Counted from the first letter of the stretch, positions 24,800 through 34,633 are shown. The stretch is 64,000 bases of DNA from Lachnospiraceae bacterium (GCA_022845895.1 AP025573.1:2700501-2764500), one strand, 5' to 3'. The notes: generated from the letters alone by a model not told the origin. Numbers and translations are program-made.

Positions 24800-26188
24800 T
24801 CATTGACACAGCTCCCATTGAAAATTGCAGCATGACTGCATCAGCTCCTTATCATGTGTAATGACCAGTATCGTTTTTCCTTCGGCTGCGGCCTCTGTCA
24901 ATACAGCGGCAATTTTGCGCATATTTCCCCCGTCCAGCCCTGACGTGGGCTCGTCTAACAGCAGGATTTCCCTGCCGGATAACAGCCCGCAAGCAATGGA
25001 AAGCCGCTGCTTCTGACCGCCGGAAAGGGCGGCCGGGTGCGCATCTTTATAAGCATACAGGCCAAGTGTTTTCAGCAGCGCCCTGGCCCGCTCCAGCCGA
25101 CCGGGAGAAGCATCGGAATGAAGCAGCAGTTCGTCTGTGACGCTGGTGGTAAAAAACTGGGTTCCCGTATCATTGGAGCTGTACCACACCGCTTTTCTGC
25201 GCTTTCCGGCAGACAGACTTTTGCCGCCGATATAGACCTCCCCGCTGCCTGGCTTTTGCAGCCCCGTCAGCGCCATGGCAAGGGTAGTTTTGCCCGCGCC
25301 GTTTTTACCAGTGACGGCGGTAATCTGCCCGGCAGGCAGAGCGAAATTCAGGTTTTCAAAAATGATGGCCTTTTTTCGCCTGCAGGTCAGATTCCTGCAG
25401 AAAAGGTGTTCCTCCCCGGCGCTTGCGGGAAGCATCGGCAGAGAAATCTCCGTTTCCGCGATTTCCCGCAGGCCGTACCGTTTTCGTTCCTCATCTGAAA
25501 GCTCCCTCATCTGCGCCGGTGTCTTTTCCCATTGGATCGTTCCCTCCGACACATAGACGAAACGGTCGACAATGCCGCTCAGCCATGCCAGCCGGTGTTC
25601 CGCTATAATCAGGGTGTTTCCCTCGTCTTTCAGCTTTCGGAGTATGTCCGCAAGCCTTGCGGCTCCCTCGCTGTCCAGATTTGCCGTAGGCTCGTCGCAG
25701 ACATAGGTGTGGGGCCGCAGCGCGTAGACCGACGCCACCGCCACGCGCTGTTTCTCGCCGCTGGACAGCACATCCAGAGGGCGCAGGCGCAGCGCATCTA
25801 ATCCCAAAGATGCAATCGCTTCCTCCGTGCGTGTCCGTATTTCCTGCTTCGCCATTCCATAATTTTCACAGGCAAAGGCAATCTCCCCGGCAAGCTCCGA
25901 GGAAAAAAACTGACTCTTGGGATCCTGGAACACGCTTCCAATCTCCTGCCCAATCCTCCAACTGGGAAGTGTTGTAATCTCCGTGCCGTTTACCGATACG
26001 GAACCCTTTTGCGTTCCCTGATAATAAGAGGGAGCCAGACCGTTGATCAGCCTTGTCAGCGTCGTTTTTCCGCCGCCGGACGGACCTGTCAGCACGACAC
26101 ATTCCCCGTCATGCACGATAAGGTCGATATCATGGACACCCTCCCCGCAGCCCTCATATTGAAATGACACATTCCGCAGAGTAATCAT
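24800..26188 (-). CDS. ECF transporter double ATPase (EcfA-EcfA'), second set
   Basis: 462 residues from the ATG at 26188, which overlaps the T-component stop in ATGA and follows GGAGGTG. Two ABC ATPase domains in one chain: domain 1 Walker A GPSGGGKTT, signature LSSGEKQRV, Walker B region VCDEPTANLD; domain 2 GKNGAGKTT, LSGGQKQRL, LLLDEPTSGLD. It drives import together with the adjoining T and S components. Last gene of the TetR-controlled transport operon; GC-richer than the first ECF set. Confidence 0.93.
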   Translation of the reverse strand: MITLRNVSFQYEGCGEGVHDIDLIVHDGECVVLTGPSGGGKTTLTRLINGLAPSYYQGTQKGSVSVNGTEITTLPSWRIGQEIGSVFQDPKSQFFSSELAGEIAFACENYGMAKQEIRTRTEEAIASLGLDALRLRPLDVLSSGEKQRVAVASVYALRPHTYVCDEPTANLDSEGAARLADILRKLKDEGNTLIIAEHRLAWLSGIVDRFVYVSEGTIQWEKTPAQMRELSDEERKRYGLREIAETEISLPMLPASAGEEHLFCRNLTCRRKKAIIFENLNFALPAGQITAVTGKNGAGKTTLAMALTGLQKPGSGEVYIGGKSLSAGKRRKAVWYSSNDTGTQFFTTSVTDELLLHSDASPGRLERARALLKTLGLYAYKDAHPAALSGGQKQRLSIACGLLSGREILLLDEPTSGLDGGNMRKIAAVLTEAAAEGKTILVITHDKELMQSCCNFQWELCQ

Positions 26189-26880
26189 ATCCGCACACCT
26201 CCCACAACAAGAAACACCGCCGTTACCACAGTCCAGAGCGCCAGCCATATAGAATCGCAGACGTCGGCCCTCTTTCCATAATAGCTGCCCCGTTTCCCAG
26301 GCCGTTCCGCTCCGCGGGCTACGGCGGAAACAGAGAGCTGGTCGGCGATCTGCAGGCAGCGCAGCAGCAAGGGTACAAACACATACTCACAGGATGCCGC
26401 CGGGTGGCTGACAAGCTGGGCCGGCGCGGTCAATCCCCGGTTGCGCATGGAGAGCCAGACACTCCGCAGCTCTGACTTCATGGTGGGAAAAAAACGGAAC
26501 ATGACCAGCAGGCCGAGAATTACAGGAGTCGGCGTGTGAATACGGGATAAAAAGGACGCCAATTCGCCGGGCGGTGTGGTAATGAGATCCCAGGACACCA
26601 GGAACACCGGCGTCAGGGTCCAGAACATCAGCACATAAAATTCCGAGAAAACCGCCGGATGAAAGTCATGGAACCGGATCAGGTACAGCAGAATCCCAAG
26701 CAGCGCATAAAAAACTGCCATGGAGCGCAGCAGCCGCCAGTTGCGCTGTGCTCCCAGATAGGCAAATCCCGTGACCGTAAGGACGCAGGTCAGCACCGTG
26801 TCCGCAGTCAGAGATATGCCGATGATTGTACAGGCAAGCGCCCACAGCTTTACTGGAATGGCAAAATTCCCGCGGCGCAT
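26185..26880 (-). CDS. ECF transporter transmembrane component (EcfT), second set
   Basis: 231 residues, CbiQ/EcfT family: several membrane helices in the first 120 residues, then the coupling-helix region with FFPTMKSELRSVWLSMRNRG and VFVPLLLRCLQIADQLSVSA, VARGAERPGKR. These Ala-Arg-Gly motifs (MRNRG, ARGAE) contact the ATPases. Start overlaps the S-component stop by one base; the end overlaps the ATPase start. Confidence 0.9.
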   Translation of the reverse strand: MRRGNFAIPVKLWALACTIIGISLTADTVLTCVLTVTGFAYLGAQRNWRLLRSMAVFYALLGILLYLIRFHDFHPAVFSEFYVLMFWTLTPVFLVSWDLITTPPGELASFLSRIHTPTPVILGLLVMFRFFPTMKSELRSVWLSMRNRGLTAPAQLVSHPAASCEYVFVPLLLRCLQIADQLSVSAVARGAERPGKRGSYYGKRADVCDSIWLALWTVVTAVFLVVGGVRI

Positions 26881-27479
26881 TACAGGACTCCCGCTTTTTT
26901 GAAATGCTTGTTGACCAGCTTCCCGCCGACCAGACTGCCAAGGAATCCGCCGAGCATTGTGAACAGGATGATGAACGCCAACCAGCCTGCGGAGGTATAA
27001 TAGTGGACAAAGGAGTCAATATAGCTCTGCTCCATACCGCTGGAGAGTGCAAAGGCTTCGTAGGTATCCCAGAAGAACCAGATAGGCAGAAGGTTCACGC
27101 CATTGTACAGCAGACTTGCCACCGACCAGGCTGCCGTCATTTTCTTTTTGGATTCCCAGCCATCCCTCCATAAAATCGCCTCGCAGATGATACCAACGAT
27201 GATATAATAGGGGAGCAGATACCAGTTTCCCATGATGAGGAACACAAGTCCCAGTATGGTCATGTAGACCAGCGTCACGAAGCGCTTATGTACCCGGCTT
27301 ACCATAAGGAAATAAACAGGCGCACACAAAAACATGGTAAAGCCCACGGACAGCACCATACTGACAAAATCATTGGCCATGCAGACCATATTCACAATAA
27401 GCTGGATGACGATGAGCAGCACCGTAAGCAGCACCGTGGTGATCACATCCCTGACATTCCATTTCTGCGTTGTTTTCAT
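26880..27479 (-). CDS. ECF transporter substrate-binding S component, second set (Trep_Strep/MptaE-like)
   Basis: 199 residues with five or six membrane helices. The N-terminal KWNVRDVITTVLLTVLLIV and the pattern of CAPVYFLMVSRVHKRFVTL, GWESKKKMTAAW and a C-terminal GGFLGSLVGGKLVNKHFKKA match the Trep_Strep (TIGR02185-type) S-component family. It binds the transported molecule in the membrane; the ligand is not known for this family. AGGAGG precedes the ATG. It has the same gene order and tail (KHFKKAG) as the S component at 33194-33793, so the two sets are paralogous. Confidence 0.85.
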   Translation of the reverse strand: MKTTQKWNVRDVITTVLLTVLLIVIQLIVNMVCMANDFVSMVLSVGFTMFLCAPVYFLMVSRVHKRFVTLVYMTILGLVFLIMGNWYLLPYYIIVGIICEAILWRDGWESKKKMTAAWSVASLLYNGVNLLPIWFFWDTYEAFALSSGMEQSYIDSFVHYYTSAGWLAFIILFTMLGGFLGSLVGGKLVNKHFKKAGVL

Positions 27480-27509
27480 TGAAATTTTCCTCCTGATTTT
27501 TATAGTATT

Positions 27510-29291
27510 TCAAAGGTTTCCGTCATTTGCCGACAGTTCCTCTTTTCTTCTGAGGTTCCAGCCGATTGCCGCCTCCCGCATCTGGATGAAACGGCGGTAC
27601 AGCCCCTGTTCTTCCATCAGTTCCCTGTGTGTGCCGCGCTGGACGATCCGCCCCTTATCCAGAACAAGGATCTGATCGGCATTCCGGACCGTAGAGAGCC
27701 TGTGGGCGATCATAAGAATCGTCTTGTCCTTCGTCAGCTCCGCAATCGCCGCCTGCAGCTCCCGCTCATTCTCCGGATCCACACTGGCGGTCGCTTCATC
27801 CAAAATGATGATCGGCGCATCCTTTAAGATCGCGCGGGCAATGGAAATACGCTGCCGTTCCCCGCCGGAAAGAGTGGCTCCGCCCTCGCCCACAAGGGTA
27901 TGGTAGCCTTCCGGCAATGCCGATATAAACTCGTGGCAGCACGCTTTTTTCGCCGCCTCGATCACTTCTTCCGGCGTGGCGTCCGGTCTGCCGAATTTGA
28001 TATTGTTTTCAATCGTATCCTCAAAAAGATAAACATTCTGGAACACAATGGAAAAATTTTTCAGCAGGCTGTCGCAGGTAAAATCTTTTACATCATGGCC
28101 GCCCACACGGATATTTCCTTTCTGCACATCCCAAAAACGAGCAATCAGGCTTACAAGGGTCGTTTTGCCGGAACCGGAAGGTCCCACGATAGCACAGGTT
28201 GTTTTCTCCGGAATGGTCACACTTACATCCTGCAATACATTTTCCTGTCTGTAGGCAAAGGAAACTTGCGCAAGCTCAATGTCATAATGATCCAGCGAAA
28301 TATCCCCGCCATGTTCATCCAGTACCGGCGTATCCATAACGGCATCCATACGGTCCAGGGAAGCGTCAATGACACGGGCCACGGAAGCCATACTTCCCAC
28401 CAGTTCCACACTGGAGTAGATCATAAAACTTGACACCAGCAGAAGCAGGCACTTGACAGGCGTGATCTCACCGCCCAACAGCAGATAAGGGGCAACGATT
28501 AAAATTGCTGATTTTGCCAGTTTGAAAATCGTCTGGTAAACGCCGGTCAACGAGGAAAAAGCACTTTCCAGAATGATGTTGGCGTCCGCGCTTTCCTCGA
28601 TTGCCTGATTGACTGATTTTCCCGACATTTCTCCCAATCCAAAGGCTTTTACAACGCCCATTCCCTGGATATATTCCAGAAAACCTGTCACAAGATTCGC
28701 CTGCGCAGCCTGCCGTCTGGGAGACAGTCTTTTGCCCGCTTTCTGGATTCCCCCATAGACCAGCATGGAGACAGCCAATCCCGCAAACATCAAAAGTCCG
28801 ATATGCCATTCATAAAAAAGCAGCCAGACGCCTATGACAAGGGCATGGATAAATCCTCCCGCCACCTTTTCCAGAACCATAACGGCATTGTTCTCAATAT
28901 CTCCCAGGGTGGTCGTCACGGCGGCTACAATTTCGCCCAGCCGGTTTTCATTGAAATACCCCATGGGCACGTGCTTCATGTGTTCGCCTATTTCCAGCCG
29001 TTTTTCCGAACACATGGAAAAGCTGCCAAGCGTTCTCCGAATGCAGGATAAGTTGTTAAAAAAGATCCGTCCGGCAATGCTTACCACCATAATGGCAAAG
29101 GATACCCAAAGCGTGGAAACCGGCATAACGCCTCCCTCCGCCGCCGAAAGCAGCCTTGACAGAACCGTAAGGATCGCCATGATGGGCATCATCTCAAAGA
29201 CAGAATCCAGCAGACTGAAAACAAAAGAAGCAATCAAATTCTTTCGCTGTTTCCCCGAAAAATCTAACAGCCGTTTGATCAGTTGAATCAT
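27510..29291 (-). CDS. ABC transporter permease-ATPase, IrtB/YbtQ-like half
   Basis: 593 residues from the ATG at 29291, overlapping the partner stop (ATGA). Exporter-type fold: six membrane helices (about 15-310) and an ATPase domain with GPSGSGKTT, LSGGERQRI and LDEATASVDPENE. Type-IV ABC proteins of the IrtAB/YbtPQ group have exporter shape but import metal-siderophore complexes; others export drugs or peptides. Pairing with a non-identical half upstream indicates a heterodimer. Placement between two ECF importers supports uptake of a small ligand, but direction is not settled. Confidence 0.85.
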   Translation of the reverse strand: MIQLIKRLLDFSGKQRKNLIASFVFSLLDSVFEMMPIMAILTVLSRLLSAAEGGVMPVSTLWVSFAIMVVSIAGRIFFNNLSCIRRTLGSFSMCSEKRLEIGEHMKHVPMGYFNENRLGEIVAAVTTTLGDIENNAVMVLEKVAGGFIHALVIGVWLLFYEWHIGLLMFAGLAVSMLVYGGIQKAGKRLSPRRQAAQANLVTGFLEYIQGMGVVKAFGLGEMSGKSVNQAIEESADANIILESAFSSLTGVYQTIFKLAKSAILIVAPYLLLGGEITPVKCLLLLVSSFMIYSSVELVGSMASVARVIDASLDRMDAVMDTPVLDEHGGDISLDHYDIELAQVSFAYRQENVLQDVSVTIPEKTTCAIVGPSGSGKTTLVSLIARFWDVQKGNIRVGGHDVKDFTCDSLLKNFSIVFQNVYLFEDTIENNIKFGRPDATPEEVIEAAKKACCHEFISALPEGYHTLVGEGGATLSGGERQRISIARAILKDAPIIILDEATASVDPENERELQAAIAELTKDKTILMIAHRLSTVRNADQILVLDKGRIVQRGTHRELMEEQGLYRRFIQMREAAIGWNLRRKEELSANDGNL

Positions 29292-31042
29292 GCTGACGCC
29301 TCCTCTCCCATATCTTTTGCGCTGATATGCGCAGTCCACAGCTCTCTGTAAAGGAAACTGTTCTTTAACAGCTCTTCGTGCGTTCCCTGGTCTTTGACGC
29401 ACCCCTGATCCATTACCAGTATTCTGTCGGCTCCTACGATGGTGGAAAGGCGGTGGGCAATGACGATCAATGTTTTTCCCTTCACCAGTTCATTGATTGA
29501 CGCCTGAATGACAGCCTCGTTCTCCGGGTCGGTAAAAGCAGTCGCCTCATCCAGCACCACCACGGGACTGTTTTTTAAGATTGCCCGGGCAATGGCAATG
29601 CGCTGGCGCTCCCCGCCGGACAGACTCCCGCCTCCGTCTCCAATCAGCGTATCATATCCCCTTGGCAGGGCAGAGATAAATTCATGGCAGCTCGCCTGCT
29701 TTGCGGCATTTACAATTTCCTCATCCTCTGCCCCCGGCTTTCCCATGCGGATATTTTCCTTCACGGACAGATGAAAAAGGAAATTGTCCTGGGATACATA
29801 AGCCACGGTATCCATGACCTGTGAGAGTGGAATATTCCGTACATCCACGCCGCCAATCTGCGCTTCCCCGCTGTCTGCCTCCCAGAAAGAAGCGATCAGG
29901 CGTGCCGCCGTTGACTTTCCTGAACCGGAAGGCCCTACGATCGCCGTCATACCGTCCGGCACCGCGTCAAAGCTGATCTGGTGTAATACTTCCGTATCCC
30001 CATATCCGAAGCAAACATCCCGGAAAGAGATATGCGAATTGGGAAGCGTTACCCGTTCTGTCGGCCGCTGCATTTCCTCCGTTTCCAAAAGCCCTGTAAT
30101 CTCTTTGACCGTGGAATCCACCATAGCAAGACTATCCGTATATTGCAGCGCCTGAATCAGCGGCTTGACCAATCCAAGGGCGAGGATCATACAGGTAATG
30201 AAAACCGATGCTTCCAGGCTGCCCTGTATATACAGATACGCGCCTAAAGGCAGCACACCCAGCAGACAGGAGGGCATAATGGAAATACCCGCCACATAAA
30301 AGCTGTTTGTCTGCTTAAACCAGGTGGTCTTTGCCGCTTCATTTTCCATCACGGCATCCGCATATCTGCCATAGGAAGCGGCGCTCTGGTTAAAGGTCTT
30401 GATGACTTCAATGCCGCCAATATATTCCACAATGGCGGCATCCATATTTTTCCCCGCAGTCAGTACACGGTCATACCGCTTTGCATAGTCCTTCATCATT
30501 CCCATGTAGCACGCAAGACCGATGGGAATCGTGATCAACGAAATCAAGGCAATGCGCCAGTCCAGGATAAAAAGATATACCATCATCAGAAGCGGGACAA
30601 GAATATTCGCTGTCAGCTCTGGTATCATGTGCGCCAGCGGCAGCTCCAGCTTTTCCACCGTATCCACCAGCAGGGTTTTGAATTTACCGGAAGGTGTATC
30701 CAGAATATAACCCATGGGTACACGGGAGAGCTTCGCTGTCAACTCCGTCCGGATATTCTTTAAAATCGTAAAAGCCGAACGATGGCTAAGTATGGTAGAA
30801 ATCGTTCCAAACCAGGTGCTCCCCAGATAGCCGAGAAGTGCGGTAAGCGCCCAGAAACCAATGGAAGTAAGGTCATAATTCTGTCCACAAATCTGAATCA
30901 CAATCCGCGAAACCGCAAAATAGGGTACAATCCCACACACAGAGCCAAGTACCGCCAGTAAGACAGAGGCTGTCATTTTCCCTTTGCACTGTGTTGCAAA
31001 CCGCAGGACCCAACTGAATGTGTTATTTTTTTTCTGTTCCAT
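29288..31042 (-). CDS. ABC transporter permease-ATPase, IrtA/YbtP-like half
   Basis: 584 residues, six membrane helices then an ATPase with GPSGSGKST, LSGGERQRI and LDEATAFTDPENE. The D-loop region TDPENE with Phe in place of the usual Ser differs from its partner's ASVDPENE, so the heterodimer may have unequal ATP sites. The ATG follows AAAGGAG and lies inside the end of the upstream EcfA gene (20-base overlap). Lacks the FAD-binding SIP domain that IrtA of mycobacteria carries. Confidence 0.85.
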   Translation of the reverse strand: MEQKKNNTFSWVLRFATQCKGKMTASVLLAVLGSVCGIVPYFAVSRIVIQICGQNYDLTSIGFWALTALLGYLGSTWFGTISTILSHRSAFTILKNIRTELTAKLSRVPMGYILDTPSGKFKTLLVDTVEKLELPLAHMIPELTANILVPLLMMVYLFILDWRIALISLITIPIGLACYMGMMKDYAKRYDRVLTAGKNMDAAIVEYIGGIEVIKTFNQSAASYGRYADAVMENEAAKTTWFKQTNSFYVAGISIMPSCLLGVLPLGAYLYIQGSLEASVFITCMILALGLVKPLIQALQYTDSLAMVDSTVKEITGLLETEEMQRPTERVTLPNSHISFRDVCFGYGDTEVLHQISFDAVPDGMTAIVGPSGSGKSTAARLIASFWEADSGEAQIGGVDVRNIPLSQVMDTVAYVSQDNFLFHLSVKENIRMGKPGAEDEEIVNAAKQASCHEFISALPRGYDTLIGDGGGSLSGGERQRIAIARAILKNSPVVVLDEATAFTDPENEAVIQASINELVKGKTLIVIAHRLSTIVGADRILVMDQGCVKDQGTHEELLKNSFLYRELWTAHISAKDMGEEASA

Positions 31043-32495
31043 TTTCTGCTCCTTTCATTTTTTCTAAAACCGTTCCGCGCATGGTTCCAGATAAATCGTC
31101 TGATATTTTCCCATCCTCTAAGACCAGCACACGAGAGCAAATCGTCTGGATAAATTCATAATCATGGGTAATAATCAGCAGTATCTTCCCCTGTGCAGAC
31201 AATTCTTTTGCAAGCCTCCCCACCTCCTGCATACTTTTTAAATCAAGCCCACTAGTGGGTTCGTCAAAAATCAATAACTCCTTTTCGCAAAGCAGACTGA
31301 CCGCTACGGCAAGGCGCTGCTTTTGTCCCCCCGAAAGGGAGAGTGGGTGCCGGTCTTTGAAATCCAACAAATCAAGCCATTCAAGCGCCTTTTCAACTCT
31401 TGCGGTGTCTGGGGCTTTCACACCAAGCAAACACTCGGCTTCTACGCTATCCGTAAACAGTTGATGCCCCACATCCTGCATAACCATGTAAGAACACTTT
31501 CTCCGCTGTTTCTCCGCAAGAGCCTTTCCCTGTAGCAATACAGCCCCACTATCATTTTTTTGTAATCCACACAGGACACGGGCAAGCGTTGTTTTTCCCA
31601 CACCGTTTTTCCCAACAACAGCAATGACTTCTCCGCCATGAGCAGTAAAACTCAGATCTTGAAAGATTGTCCGTTTTCCAAGACGGACTGATATTCCCTG
31701 CACTTCTAACTCATTGCTGCTTGTTTTTGGAGCAATAGCAGTTTTCTTAACATGAGACAGGCTTCTGCACCGAAGCCCCCTGGCAAGAATTTCACTTTCG
31801 GGCAATGCCTGAAAATCGTTAAGCGTCATATCCTTCAGAATTTTCCCACCGTGCATATAAACAACACGATCCGCAACATCCATCAGATACCAGATCCTGT
31901 GTTCCGCAATAATAATCGTTTTTCCCTGCGCTTTCACTCTTTGAAGCAGATCAGTCAGATCTTCAATAGCTCCCATATCCAGATTAGAGGATGGTTCGTC
32001 TAAGACAAAAATTTCTGATTCTGTTGCATAAACAGAAGCAAAAGCGATTTTCTGTTTTTCACCGCCCGAAAGTTCAAAAATATTTCTTTTACGGAGCGCA
32101 GACAAATTTAATTCGCGGCTGGTTTTCTCAAGGCTCTTTTTTAGTTTCTCTTGCGGCAAAGCCCGATTCTCCAAACCGAACACAATTTCACTGTCTGTAT
32201 CTGTATTAAAAAACTGTGTGCGTGGGTTCTGAAAAACAGAGCCTACATAGTCTGAAATATCCGCAATATCGGTTTTCGTTACATCCAGCCCGCATACAGA
32301 AATTTCACCTGACAGTTCTCCGCTGAAAAAATGTGGAATAAGCCCGTTAATCAAGCGTGTAATTGTGGTCTTTCCACAGCCGCTTTCCCCGCACAGCAGA
32401 ACACATTGTCCTTTTGGAATCTCAAGGGAAACATTATGCAGCCCATTATTCTCCTGCCCGTCATAAGAAAAGGAAACGTTTTTTAAAGAAATCAT
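31023..32495 (-). CDS. ECF transporter double ATPase, first set
   Basis: 490 residues from the ATG at 32495 (TGATG overlap with the T component; AGGGGTGG upstream). Domain 1: GESGCGKTT, LSGGEKQKI, LDEPSSNLD; domain 2: GKNGVGKTT, LSGGQKQRL, FDEPTSGLD. It is a distant paralogue of the second EcfA chain and notably more AT-rich. Powers the S/T pair just upstream. Confidence 0.93.
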   Translation of the reverse strand: MISLKNVSFSYDGQENNGLHNVSLEIPKGQCVLLCGESGCGKTTITRLINGLIPHFFSGELSGEISVCGLDVTKTDIADISDYVGSVFQNPRTQFFNTDTDSEIVFGLENRALPQEKLKKSLEKTSRELNLSALRKRNIFELSGGEKQKIAFASVYATESEIFVLDEPSSNLDMGAIEDLTDLLQRVKAQGKTIIIAEHRIWYLMDVADRVVYMHGGKILKDMTLNDFQALPESEILARGLRCRSLSHVKKTAIAPKTSSNELEVQGISVRLGKRTIFQDLSFTAHGGEVIAVVGKNGVGKTTLARVLCGLQKNDSGAVLLQGKALAEKQRRKCSYMVMQDVGHQLFTDSVEAECLLGVKAPDTARVEKALEWLDLLDFKDRHPLSLSGGQKQRLAVAVSLLCEKELLIFDEPTSGLDLKSMQEVGRLAKELSAQGKILLIITHDYEFIQTICSRVLVLEDGKISDDLSGTMRGTVLEKMKGAENGTEKK

Positions 32496-33193
32496 CAGAA
32501 CCACCCCTTTCCATTTGCCAGGAACGCAAGAATAATCACGGTTATATACACAACCAAAATCAGCATATCCATCACATGAAAACGAACTGTTTCCATGCAG
32601 GTACGTCTTTGTACATGATCAATGCCTCTTGTAATGGCGGCCTGTGTAATTTCATCTGATATTTTAGAAGCAGATACCAGCATGGGGACATAAGTATACT
32701 CCATCGTCCGCATAGGATGGCGGAGAATCCCTGCGGCTGTTACAGGTATCCCCCGCAGAGCCATTGCATCCTTAATCGAATTCCATTCTTCCCCCATCGT
32801 AGGAAAATACCTCAGGGTAATAGAAAGAGAAATCGTGAACCCTTTCGGCAAGCGGAGCTTTCCAACCGCAGCTAAAAATTCACTGACACGCGTGGTTGAA
32901 ATAAGCAGACTTCCTAACATAAAGCAGGGAATCAGCTTGCGAATATAAACCGCAAACATATAAATAATGCCGCCGGCACTCACTGGCAATAAGGGAACAA
33001 GCCAAAACTGAATTGCCAGTAACACAAGAAACAACGCCGCATATTTTAAAGCCGTATAAATCTTCTTTGTACTAAGCAGTAGCAGAAAAGGTAATGCGGC
33101 AAAAATACACTCAATCGTAATACTCCCATTCAGAAAGACGGAAATACTTGTTATAGCTAAAATTAGTAATTTTGTGCGGGGATCTATCTTCAT
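32495..33193 (-). CDS. ECF transporter transmembrane component (EcfT), first set
   Basis: 232 residues of the CbiQ/EcfT family: N-terminal KIDPRTKLLILAITSISVFL, several helices, then LRYFPTMGEEWNSIKDAMAL followed by RGIP and the second motif AAITRGIDHVQR that binds ATPase grooves. It starts one base after the S-component stop. Confidence 0.92.
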   Translation of the reverse strand: MKIDPRTKLLILAITSISVFLNGSITIECIFAALPFLLLLSTKKIYTALKYAALFLVLLAIQFWLVPLLPVSAGGIIYMFAVYIRKLIPCFMLGSLLISTTRVSEFLAAVGKLRLPKGFTISLSITLRYFPTMGEEWNSIKDAMALRGIPVTAAGILRHPMRTMEYTYVPMLVSASKISDEITQAAITRGIDHVQRRTCMETVRFHVMDMLILVVYITVIILAFLANGKGWF

Positions 33194-33793
33194 TTAAACA
33201 ATCCCCGCCTTTTCAAAATGCTTTTTCAGCAGTTTTTTGCCAATAAAGCCGCCAATGAAAGCACAGAGAATTGTCCCAAGCAGCATCGCCGGAATAGCCC
33301 ACCAGTTTGCGCCAATGGAATCAATTACACTAGAAAAAGAAGACACATCTCCTTTTTTGCTCATAAACTCATCAAACTGTGTCGGCATAATTGCCATTGG
33401 GACATAGGCTCCCATAGGAGACAGCGCAAATAAACAATAGGCCGCCATATTCTTTTTAAAGGATTTAAATCCACCGGATGCGCAGATGAAATCTGCGATA
33501 ATACCCAACACCACAAAAAATGCTGACATCATCCAGAACATCCCGGTGATAAATAAAAGAATACCTGAAATAATTCCAAGAATTGTGATAGCTCCTCTTT
33601 TGGGAATTTTTGCTATGTAGAGCATAAATACGGTTCCTGTAAATAAAGCTACGATCATCGGCATAAACGGGAAAGTAATGGGTGTCATCTGCGCAATCCC
33701 ACCGATGATGAATGCGACAGCCGCATAAATAAGCGAGAAGATACCGACAGAAATAAAATCTCGTGTTTGCAGTTTCTGTGATTTTTTGTTCAT
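33194..33793 (-). CDS. ECF transporter S component, first set (Trep_Strep/MptaE-like)
   Basis: 199 residues, five to six membrane helices: TRDFISVGIFSLIYAAVAFI, GGIAQMTPITFPFMPMIVAL, KIPKRGAITILGIISGILLF, ending GKKLLKKHFEKAGIV. Matches the Trep_Strep S-component family. First transporter gene after the TetR gene; CAGGAGG precedes the ATG. Ligand unknown. Confidence 0.9.
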   Translation of the reverse strand: MNKKSQKLQTRDFISVGIFSLIYAAVAFIIGGIAQMTPITFPFMPMIVALFTGTVFMLYIAKIPKRGAITILGIISGILLFITGMFWMMSAFFVVLGIIADFICASGGFKSFKKNMAAYCLFALSPMGAYVPMAIMPTQFDEFMSKKGDVSSFSSVIDSIGANWWAIPAMLLGTILCAFIGGFIGKKLLKKHFEKAGIV

Positions 33794-33856
33794 GATAATA
33801 ACCTCCTGAATTTTATTAGTTAGAACAAGCTAACCGTATGGGTAAAAAATTAAGGC

Positions 33857-34474
33857 TCATTTGAGCCTTAACAGGCCATCCCAGCCGCAGTTGAAGAAAG
33901 TGGCAAGCTCATTTACATATTGAATTGCGTGCTCTCTCGTCATATCATGAGCCACCGTTTCAAAAACAGCGGTGAAATAGGCGCTTGTGATCATGTGGTG
34001 GAGTTCACGGCTGATAGTTCCTTCCAACTTGCCAAGCTGGCGAAGCTGCTCATAATAGATTTCTGTCTGGGCAACTTCAATTTCCACCAGATCATGAATA
34101 TAAGTTGCGTATTTTGTTCCTTCTGAACAACAAACCACTAACTTAAAAGCATCGAAATTGTCATAGATAAAGTTAATAAAATTGTTCAAATAATCCGTTG
34201 ATAGTTCCCTGCTTTTGGCCGCTTTATCCTCCGGTATTAACTCAAAATGTGCCTGTTGCGCGGCTTTGAACTGTTCCATAAGACTATCTGCGGCCTCAGA
34301 CACTAATGCGTTAAAAAGAGAAGCCTTATCCGGGTAATATCCATAGAAAGCCCCCTGAGTAAAACCAGCTTCTTTAACAATGCCACGAAGGGAGGTCCCC
34401 CTAAAGCCTTTAGCAAGAAATTCTTTTTTTCCAATTTCCAATATTTTATTTTGGGTTGCAGAACACTCCGTCAT
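33857..34474 (-). CDS. TetR-family repressor of the transport operon
   Basis: 205 residues from the ATG at 34474, with AAGGAGTG seven bases ahead. The N-terminal 60 residues are a TetR helix-turn-helix: KEFLAKGFRGTSLRGIVKEA, GFTQGAFYGYYPDKASLFNAL. The C-terminal ligand domain is of the AefR-like type (HDLVEIEVAQTEIYYEQL). It is the first gene of the operon, and a 47-base palindrome (34515-34561) directly upstream is its likely operator, implying autoregulation and induction of the ECF/ABC genes by a transported or toxic ligand. Confidence 0.92.
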   Translation of the reverse strand: MTECSATQNKILEIGKKEFLAKGFRGTSLRGIVKEAGFTQGAFYGYYPDKASLFNALVSEAADSLMEQFKAAQQAHFELIPEDKAAKSRELSTDYLNNFINFIYDNFDAFKLVVCCSEGTKYATYIHDLVEIEVAQTEIYYEQLRQLGKLEGTISRELHHMITSAYFTAVFETVAHDMTREHAIQYVNELATFFNCGWDGLLRLK

Positions 34475-34514
34475 AAAATCACACTCCTTATAACAACCAT
34501 ATAGCATATCCGAG

Positions 34515-34561
34515 TATTATATCAGTGGTATATATCACTGATATATACCACTGATATAATA
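34515..34561 (-). promoter_or_regulatory. Operator palindrome of the TetR transport operon
   Basis: Perfect 20-bp arms (34515-34534 and 34542-34561; core ATCAGTGGTATATA) around a 7-base spacer TCACTGA. The ATCAGTG/CACTGAT half-sites recur three times with regular spacing, allowing two repressor dimers. It lies 41 bases upstream of the TetR ATG and probably overlaps its promoter. Confidence 0.75.
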
Positions 34562-34633
34562 GCAAACAGCATTCGAAATGTCAAGTCCATTTTTTAAAAA
34601 AAAGAAGTCCAGAAATGAACTTTGCATAAATTC

